Positions 11,213 to 21,800 of a stretch of DNA of 24,675 nucleotides are shown piece after piece. The notes below the pieces were generated by a model. The model was not told the origin of the DNA. It did no database searches and was given only the letters and a program-made list of their open reading frames with translations. The stretch covers positions 1 through 24,675 of the forward strand of contig LWCA01000527.1 in the NCBI GenBank assembly GCA_001642005.1. Reading direction: 5' to 3'. The DNA comes from Intoshia linei. Taxonomy: Eukaryota > Orthonectida > Rhopaluridae. Both the position numbers and the translations under genes were made by a program. Numbering within the stretch: the stretch's first letter is position 1; each line of letters opens with the position of its first letter.

Positions 11213-11678
11213 CTTTCCTTCAATTTTTTATTCGTACTCACAAAAAATACAGGACAAAAACATTTTGTTGTGATGATAACAGATGTCAACTATCCGATTG
11301 TTTATAATATACTCTGACTAAAGTCATTGTATACAAATAAATAATATTGCTCTGGATACTTTAAAAATGTGCATTTCATACATATTAAAAAATTTAAAAT
11401 TTAGGTGGTTAATAAACAAATCTATGATGTAGAAATTGTTTTAAGAAAAATTTTCGCAAGTTAGAAAATTAAACTATTGCATCGTATCTAGATAATGTTG
11501 TGTTACCACGTTGATTACAAGTATATAGTATTTAATGAGGCGTATACGTTCCTGAATTGAACCGCATACGGGTAGCAGATGCACTTTGTGCATCCACCCT
11601 TTATGTTGAAATACTACAAATATTTAAAAGATTCTGAAACAATAAAAAAAAATTTATATACAACAAAATTTGAATAAT

Positions 11679-12885
11679 TCAATCTGTATGAGGTAAATTT
11701 ACATCTTCTATAAACCAAGATATTGAAGTGAAATGTGAATTTACCTAAATTAACATTTAAATATTAAAAAATTACAAATTACCAAATAAAAATTTTTTCT
11801 GACTAAATTAAAGTATACTTTACTTAACTTGGCTTCAGAATCATTAGAAAGGTAATGAGATTTTGATTCATATGCATTGGTTTCGTCATTTATTAATATT
11901 TTAGTTGGACTAAATGTTCAAATATTAGTGTATACAATGATCGCTCTCTAAATTGAACACTAACTGCAAAAAAATGGATAGTGTTCATATTTTAGAAATT
12001 GAACACTGTTTATATATTATATTAAAACAAATTTATGAGAAAAATCACCATAAATTGTGTTCATGTTCAAGAGCGGGAATGTATATTCTTACTATGTATT
12101 TAGATACTGCTCAATTTAGGGAGAGACCACTGTATGTATAAGTCACTGGCTATCAAAGCTTTTTGCCTGTCAACCAATTTAAATTTTTTGTAATATTAAA
12201 TATGCAATGATGGACGCTTAGTATTGTTTGCTAGGTAAATGTTATGAATGTTGGATTATAAACAATATGAAATATAAACAAGAGATCGTCATTAAAACGT
12301 TGAAACGTTAATTAAATTTCGCACGTCCCAAACCTTATTAAAAACTCTATTAAGTCTTGTGCAATGTAATTTTTGACTTTGAAAAAACTGTCGATTCATT
12401 AAAAAACCAAGAAATCCATGACTCGCAAAACGCAAAACCCCAAGACTACACAACATTTAATAAGGATATATTTCAATTAACATTAATTAATCATATAATT
12501 ATATATATCATTAATTAACATTAATATGTAATAATGTAAATAAAATTACCTAATACAAACACGAGTATCCTTGAAATCATCGCTAGAAATTGGTAAATCA
12601 ATCCAATCATTAAATAAATCCCGTTTAAAATGAACCAAAGTTAACATTTTAATAATTTTTGATTGATTGGATTCAAATTTATGTAAAACCACAAATTTAT
12701 CTGTACTATAAAAGACAAAGTCTAGTATATTCATTTTGGGTACAAATTCACGTAAATTTATGGACAAACAGACATCTTGATATTCTAAATGTGTACCACA
12801 ATTCTTTATTAGTAATATAGATCCAGTTTTATTAGTGTCAGGATTTAAAATTGCCTTAATGACACATTTTTCGGGAGTTGCCACA
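11679..12885 (-). CDS. ANAPC4: ANAPC4 exons 16-18 (C-terminus)
   Basis: Exon 16 (12885-12550) contains NILDFVFYSTDKFVVLHKF, aligning with the human CLDAQFYDDETVTVVL strand. It ends at ATTAG|GTAATT in phase 2; without splicing the frame stops at 12546. Exon 17 (11909-11824), with PTKILINDETNAYES, and exon 18 (11707-11679), ending in DVNLPHTD and TGA, are proposed because their phases fit and their acidic, Ser/Asn-rich content suits the known acidic tail of ANAPC4. They have no clear residue-level match. The 640-nt intron between exons 16 and 17 holds a Tc1/mariner-type MITE. Confidence 0.6.
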
Positions 12886-15800
12886 CTACATTTTGTAATT
12901 TTAGTTAAATTTATAAAATTATAAATACTGTGCCCACTTCAAAACTACACTTTAATGAAAATTTTTTTTACCATTGAATTTATTATACTCAATTAAATAG
13001 TTTCATATAGTGAAGCACGCTAATCGACATGTATAAAATTTACCTCTTAACAACTACCTTATCAATATTTTCATTTGATCTAAACATGAATATGAGTACT
13101 ACTGATATCAACACTATTTTTATCTGACTAAATTAAAATATTACACTATAAAGATTTTTATTCTAAATTTTGAATTTTCATTTCTTTTTGATATAAGTGT
13201 CTATATAAAAAATAAATTTATATTGTAAATAAAACTAGGCATTTTACCAATGTTTGGCAAAATCATTCGCGTTTAACAAAAAGGAAAACGTGACCAATCA
13301 TGATTTTGAAACAATTTAATTAAACTACTAAATTTTATTTTAAAATTAAAAATATATTTCCCTTTAAATTAAGTTTAATGTACACTTACATTGTACATGT
13401 AATTATAAAGATTTCCAGAAGTATATTTATATCAGAATTTCCCTTAGATAATAATATATTCACCTCAACGTTTCGAAGCATTTTATCTAATTCATACACG
13501 ACTCTACTAAGCGACGTAACAATTGAATCGTATATATTTCGTTTCGACTTTATAAAACCATCACCTTTAAAATTAAAACGAAAATTAATAAATAATAATT
13601 GTAAAAAACATACCAATGCACTCTGATGGCATATCCAATTCCTTAAAAACGTTACATTTTAAATTTGTATCGTTGCATATTATACTATCCAAAGGTTTGT
13701 TTTGAAAATACTAAACTATACTTTTAAAGAACAATTCCAACTAAACTTACATTTATATGATATAATATACATAAAACGATTTAAACTTACTTGTGAAATG
13801 AAATCAAATTTTAATTCCACGTGATTGTATCCGAATTTCTAAATACAAATAAATATTTTGATATTATTCAACTAGGTAAATAATAAAAACATTACACACC
13901 TAGTTGAATAATGTAATTAAAAAATGTTACATATTTGAATAGACATTTTGACACATAACATCAGTATAATTATACTAAAATAATTTTTCGTAATATTAAT
14001 TACCGGCGGAATCATTTGACAAATAAATTTGACAATTTTATCATAATCTCCAAATTCCTAATATTAGCAAATATAAATATATAAATTATAATAAATAGTG
14101 AAATTAAAATTACCAAACAATTTTCTGTAGCGTCTACAGTTTCTGTAAAAATGTGAACTTGATGTTTCAACCATAAAAAAAAATTAACATATGGTTTTTG
14201 ATAATTAGATAATCTCCTAAATTAAAATTCAATTTTATAAAGTTATTTTATAATTGGTATCACTCAGTTTATGTGACATTGTGAATAATAAAAAAATTTT
14301 CCAATTAAAAGCGAATAGATACGCTAACGGAATAATTTAATCAAGTATGTACTTTTAAAACAATATTACGTCGTAAATTCATTAATTTTAAAAATATGGT
14401 TTCCTGTATTTTCAATGATTGGTATTATCATTTCTGGGCAAATATTAAACTGTTTAAAATCTGGAAGACTGGATACATTGTAAATATCATTTAAATGACA
14501 ATAAATTGCTTTTATTAAGCTAAATACAATATTGAAATGTTGTTTATTAACAAAATTATAATAAATTAAAAAATAATAAAAACCTAAAAATTTACCATAA
14601 ATAATTTGACGTAAAGCCATTTTGCAAATTTGAAAATGTAGAATCAATTTTGTTTAACAATAGCGTCAAAATCTAAATATATTTCATTTCATTCAAACTT
14701 TTCCAAATTAATATACATTAACATTGATTATATAAAACTAGAGTCTATTCATAGGTACAACTTGTACCATAAAAGACATTATTTTGAAATCAGAGCTTTT
14801 AGAATCTAGCCGTGATCAACCTTTTCTTTAAAATTAAATGGCAGCACATTAAATTAAAAATAAAAATCGATTAAATATTAAATATTTAATATTTTCGCAT
14901 TTTGATTTTTATGTAGGTACATTAAAAATTTCTTAAAACTAAAAATTTTAATACCTACCTTTAATTTATAAATTAAATTGTTAACAATGTTTTTTAAAGT
15001 TTAATAAAAAAGTCGAACTAAATCTATAGTTTTGTCTAGCATTAAATCGAAAGTTAGCAACCTATCTTAAGTTAAAATTTTTACCCCATTGAGACTCTCA
15101 TAATGCATTTATGGGTCAATTACATATAAGCATTAATAGACTGTTATCATATCGGTTTTAAATTATTACATTTATTTTCATTTTGTTTCAGTGCAAGATC
15201 TGAACCCACGGTACCTAGAACCGTTAGGTCCTCAATATATAAAAATTATATTTTTGAATATATCAACTATAGCAACTATTTTGAGTGTCAAATTTAAACT
15301 GTAAGCCCGGAGGTGTGGAGAGGTGTTGATGGAAATATCATATATGATATGCTATCACGATCGTTTATATAATAACCTGAACCTCTAAAAAATATCATGA
15401 TTTTACAAAAGTAACCAAGTGTGTTGAACAATTATTGAAATCCTTACTTATATGTAATGTAAAATGGTTAAACATGTATATCTGTTTGTTTTTGTTTGTT
15501 CCAGTTTATTTAATCAAGTAAGGGGATTTGAGTTTTACAAATTCCATATTTCTATAACAGTTTTTTTCAGAGTGACATTTTATCGCAAATTTCAATTTCA
15601 AAAATTGAGTCCTTCAAGGTTAAAAACCCAAATTGTCCTTTGTTTTCAAATTCAAACCCGTCCAAGAATTATAAAAAATATACATTATAATAAAAAATTT
15701 TAAATTCATCAATATTATGATAATTTTCAATTTCAAAATCTAATATCTTCATGGCCAAAACCTAAATACCCTTTTTTGTAAAAATTAAAAAAATCTTAGA

Positions 15801-18800
15801 ATTTGATACAACATAAATTCTGGAATGGTTTTTAAATTCATAAGCATTATCATAAATGGTAACATCAAAAAAGGTTATATTCACAGTCAAAACCCCAGAT
15901 TACTCTTTTTTTAAAAATGAAAACGACCCTCGAATTTAAAAAACAATACAGATGATACAGATATATCCCGTTAACACACACCAAAAATATCAATCCGATA
16001 AAGTGATTCCTTCATGGTCAAAAAACAATTTAGTATTCATTTTTTTTAATTCGAAACTACATTTAACTTATTAAGTTTAACTTAAAAAAAATTAAAACAA
16101 TTAACGGTCGTACAATTAAAAAAATATTATTATGATACAGCTTATTCCAGTTGATATAAATACAAAATTTTAACCCCAGAAATCTACGCAATCATGTTGA
16201 AAAATAATTTTTAATATATTATCAACTAGTATTTTTCAAATATTTCGATTAAAATAAAAATTGAAAATGCAAATATTGATCCTACAATTTCAAAAAAAAT
16301 GTACATCGAATGTCTACACATTTCCAATAAAAAAATATGGGTGAAAATCTATATTTTAAAACCAAAATACCTCTTCATTTAATCGATGACACAATAACAT
16401 TTCCAATTCACTCCTAAAATAATATACATTAATTAATATTATATTAATATACATACATAATTTATTATTAACATACATAATTATGCATATTGGTGTAATT
16501 AATTAATATAATTACAAATGTAACATGTAGAATACAACGATATTTAAAAAACTCATAAACACCAATCAACTGGAACTATGTTTCAATTTCAAATTAAATT
16601 TGATACATGGTCCCTGAATCTTGGGTAACATTATTTACTTTTTTAAAAATTTGTTTAATATACAATGTGTATTACACATTAAAAAAGTTGAAAACCACTG
16701 AATAAACCATATATTTTTACGATTTTAATAATAACGAAAATTAAGTGATTAGTAATACAAGCCAGTTTGGTGTATGTACAGATATTATTATCAAAATAGA
16801 ATACTACTACAATTAAAAAATACGTTATTTCTCCCAAGATGATGAGTTCAATAAAATCATTCAGTACAGATCCCTCTTTCTTTAACTAAACATAAAAATG
16901 AACAAATTTCATTTTTCAAACAAATTATTTACTTTTCCAACATTTTATTATTTCACATTAAACATACATTAAAAGTTATACGTTTCAGAGTTTAATTTGT
17001 TTTACTGTGATTCTAAGCAGTCCAACTTTTAATGGAGAAAAAAATTTTACCTGCACGGTTACACATTTACGGCACGTTAGAACACAATACAAATATATAG
17101 TATCTCATTACCTGGTTACGTATAAAAACTAAAAATATTAAAAATTACAATCTTTTCGTCCGCAAATTTATTCATATGAAGATCAACATTATCAAAAATA
17201 TTTTCATATTTTGCCAAAATGTTTGACATTAACAAATCTACTCTCTAAAAAATTAAAAAATTCTCAACTAATAAAATAAACCTCCAGTAGAATGATTATT
17301 TTAGATATTTTTATAGACAACCACCTCAAAACATATTTTGAACTAGATATGAAAGATAAATCAAACTAAAAATATAGTAATCAAATAACAGACATACGTT
17401 ATAAATATTACAGTCAATTGATACAAAGTTGAATCAAAGACAACAGTTGCATCTGCAAAAGAGTGATCACAAGAAATGTTGAATGAAATCAAATCAGAAC
17501 ACTAAAATTAGGATTAAAATTAAATTACCACAGTAAAGTAACAAAAATCTATATTATTAGTACATTAAAATCAAAGCACTGTGAAATGTCGATGGAATAT
17601 AAAACGAACAAACCAAATGGAAGGAGTTTTATTATTCCATTCTCCAATCCAACAACCACTATATTGAAACTAGGATAAATATATGACAAGTTATATAATT
17701 ATAAAACCATTTTTCATAATCACCAAGTAAAATGTTGTAATAGTCGGTTTCTCTAAATATTTGTATATTATATACTAAAAAAAATTATTGATAAAAATTA
17801 CAATATACAAGAAAATTAGCACATGTATATGAAAAATATGCATACATTTTAGTATAAAAATTATCATCGTTTCCCAATGCATCAACAAGTTGTTCGTGTA
17901 TGTCATAATCTTTCTTTATATTTTCACAAAATACACCATCAAAACTATCATGATTTCCATTGCGCGCAGGTAACCAATCCAAATAAGTAATTTCGGAATT
18001 AAGTGTACGATAAAATAACAATTTTCCTGAATCAACGTTTCGAAATTCTAAATCATTTTCACGGCCAATTCCAAACGCTACATGTATAATATTATTAAAT
18101 ATTACACAACTAAATTAACAAAAATTTCAGCTATTAATATAGAATAGTTAATATTCTTATTCTTACTTACTTATTCCATTGTTATTGTTTCATATTTCAT
18201 TTTTAAATTAAAATTATTATAAATTAATTAAAACTGTTAGCTTTAGTTCGTTCTTGAGTCAAGAACGACAAAGAATATGTGTCAAGATTTACTGAAATTT
18301 TTACAATTAATTAATTATTACTTAATTTTTAAAACAAATTCACGGGCGGTAGTTTCGGTAGTCACTGATTTAGTTATTTGGATATTTCGAAAATATTACC
18401 ACGACCATCTCTTCTCCAGCAGACTTTATTTATTTTGGATTTACAGTTTCCGACAATTTTCCATTGCAATTTGTTTGGCAAACAATACAAACAAATCTAA
18501 AAATTTATAATAATATTTAATAAAAAATACCATTTCAAACACTCAGTGTAAAATCGATACATACCGATATTTTTATAAAAAATACAATTTTACCAAATCT
18601 TTTGGGAAAAACCCCATTTTCAATATTTTTTTGAAAACCACGATTTTACCAAATTTATGAAAACAAACTTTTAATTTGTCATTTAATGTTTTATATTTCA
18701 TGTTTCGTTTGGCATCAAAAAAAATATTTTGAAATGAGGTCCGTACACTATTTGAATCGGGAACCACTGGTTTAGAAGTAGTTTAAATCAGCCATTCGCA

Positions 18801-21800
18801 ACCCTTTTTCGCTGTGGACCCCCAAAAAATTAATAACAATGACAATTTTTAATGAATCACTACATTTGGGTGAAACTAATGATGCTCAAAAGGCATGGAG
18901 TACTCTATTTTTGCGAGATGATAAACTTCATGAACTATTAATATTAACCATTAAACCGTCAATGTTCCCAAAATGGAACATGTTTTTCAGGTATTGTATA
19001 CAGTACATTATTAATTGTTTACTACATTTTTTATCAGATCAATAAAAAGTATATATTATCTATCATCTCTGTAAAAAATTAATATTTTATATCCCTTGGT
19101 TGATGTTTCATAGAATCATATATATTGATTGATTTTTTGTCCCATTTTCAATTTGAAATGTAAAGCTTTTTTTTATGACTAGAAATTTTGCTCGGTCATC
19201 AATTTTAATAAAGTAATTAAATAAAACCGCTGCTCCTAAAATAGAACAATTGAGGTTTGCCAATAAGTTTTTACAATTGTAAGTAATTTAATTTACACAA
19301 TTAATTCATTCATTATGTTAATACCAAAGAATTTACTTTTACATGGTTTGCACATTTTATATTAATATTTATGAGCCTTTTTTATTCGTATAAAAAATAA
19401 TCTGACCAGGAAAGAAAGAGTCTATATGATTACTATTTGTGCTCGAAATGTCTTCGTAGCTACGTGGAATTATAATGATGTTGATGAAACATCATTATCA
19501 TAAAATAAATGCATCCTTGGCCCAGCTAAAAACAAATCAATCTGGAGGGAAGAATACACAAATCTATTGGAAATTTTTACCTTATTAATAAGACATGATG
19601 CAATTGGTCATATAAAACATTCAAAAACTACAATGAGTTGTCAATTCTGTAAAAAAACAAAAGAATCATTTCCTTTGAGTTCAATTTATATTTATGAATA
19701 ATACATTTTAACTTTCATTTTTTCGAGGAACCTCCAATGTTAATTGCGTTATTATCAATATTTATTAACGACCCAGAAAATAAAATGAACTTTTGTTTTG
19801 AAAAAACGACTTTACGATTTGTGAACTTTTCGAACTATGAAAAAGTGACTTTACAAATGTATGTTTTTTAAATATGACGTTAGTTAAGAAAAAACGTCTT
19901 TATGTGACTTAAAATGTCTATAATATGTAATAAATGTAATAATTTTCATGGACCCCGTTGAGAATGCCTAGTTTAAATTACGTGCATGGTTTCCCGATAA
20001 ATATAAAAATTATAATATAAATATAAACTTTTTCAAATTGAAATGTGAAATTTTTTTTAAATTCTATGATTATTTTCCAATGATTTTTTAAAATTAAATT
20101 AAAAAAAAGGTAATTTGTGGTATTTACCATGAATATGTACATTAGGGTGTCACACTCATACAAGAATCAAGGATGGTTAGCGTGTAAATGGTGTATTTTA
20201 AGGAAAAACCAATTAATATACAATTAATAATTAATAAAAATTTAAAAAATAAATGTACATTGTACATTTTTGAGGCCGGTGATTTATCACAATGTTAGTG
20301 ATTTTAAAACGTTTCCCCAAGTATGTTTTTTGTAATTTTAGAGCTGATTATATTTTTATAAAAAAGGACAAATTGGGTTTTTGACCCTGAGAGGTCCGAA
20401 GTCGGAAACTGAAAAATAGATATAAACACGCCTGGGAAAAACTGTATTATAAAGTTCTTTTTTAAATTCTACGAATGTTAATTTTTTAAATATACGGTAA
20501 CACACAGAAATTCCATTTTATATAAGTTATGAACAATGTCCATTGGACATTCATCAAAGTTAAACCATGATTATTTCTAATCCATCAATTTAAAGTTTTT
20601 AAATATAAGTTTAAATTTCCCAACATACTATTCTGGGTAATATGAACTATTCAATCTGTCAACTCTGTAATGCAGAGTCTGCATGCATTACTTGTGCAGC
20701 ATGAGGACCTCATGATAAAATATCCAAAAAAGTGTTAAAAAAAAAACAACTATAATAAATTTGACGGTAACCATGTTACTACACACTTTTAATAAAAATT
20801 AAAAAATTGTGTACATACTAATTCTTAACGCAAATCTTAGTTTCAAAAAATAATAACCATGTCAAATAAATCAACTCTCTTGAAAAAGAAACCTTGCAGC
20901 CCAGACAACTCTATTCTCTACGTCGGCAATTTGACTTTAGACGTGACAGGAATGGATTTGGAACAATTATTTAACACATATGGTGAATTATCATCGGTTA
21001 GATTAGTTGTTCATCCAGAGTGTGACACACCCAATGTAAATCATGCTTACCTAAATTTTGTGGAAGCAACATGCGCTATGGAAGCAATGAAAAATTTAAA
21101 CAATTGTTTTTTCAAAGGACAATATTTGAGAATCATGTTCAATTTTCGAAATCCTTTCAGAAGAAAAAATTCACAAAATAATATTTATATCAGAAAATTG
21201 GATAAGAGTATCGACCAAAAAACTTTATTTCAAAAATTTTCTGATTTTGGACCCATCATGTCCTGTAAGATTCCATGTGATGAAAACGGTATATCATTAG
21301 GTTACGCTTATGTACATTTTAACAAGAAGAAGGATGCAAAAAAAGCGATTCTGGCATTAAATAAAACTGCATTGACAAAGGATGGTATGTCTATGGAAGT
21401 GATGGAATTTATTCCAAGGTATACACGAAATCAAATTTTTCAAATTAGAAATTTATTCGTTAAAAATTTTCCTACTGATTGGGACCAAGAAGATTTAAGT
21501 AAAGAATTTTCATCTTTTGGTGAAATTAAATCATGCATAATTTTAAATAACACTAATTGTAACATTTATGACTCCAAAAAATATGGTTTTGTTTGTTACA
21601 AGGAATCTAATCATGCACAAATTGCACTGAATGCATTGCATAATAAAAATATTGAATCGAGCGATAAAAAGATTTATAAACTTTATGTTAGTATCGCATT
21701 AAACAAAAAGGATAGAGCTAATCAATTGGCAGATGAAAAGGAAAATAAAAAATTAAATTTGAATATAAAAAACAATGATAAAAATCTGTACATTAAATAT

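Noticed and set aside
12290-12450. Alternative ANAPC4 exon 17 with an open phase-2 frame on the minus strand
   Set aside because: Its translation shows no acidic character and no match to the ANAPC4 tail; 11909-11824 fits better.
12480-12540. Palindrome-like TTAATTAA-rich stretch
   Set aside because: It is a direct repetition of CATTAATTAA in very A/T-rich DNA and can arise by chance.
13378-13626. 82-codon plus frame
   Set aside because: It is antisense to ANAPC4 exon 15 and carries no recognisable sequence.
17549-17563. A 15-nt GT..AG intron in ANAPC4 after exon 4
   Set aside because: The 62-nt intron 17563-17502 joins exons in phase and restores the SDLxS alignment; the 15-nt version runs into a stop.
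18277-18510. 77-codon plus frame
   Set aside because: It is antisense to ANAPC4 exon 2 (18496-18400), which has the WRRDGR motif in phase.
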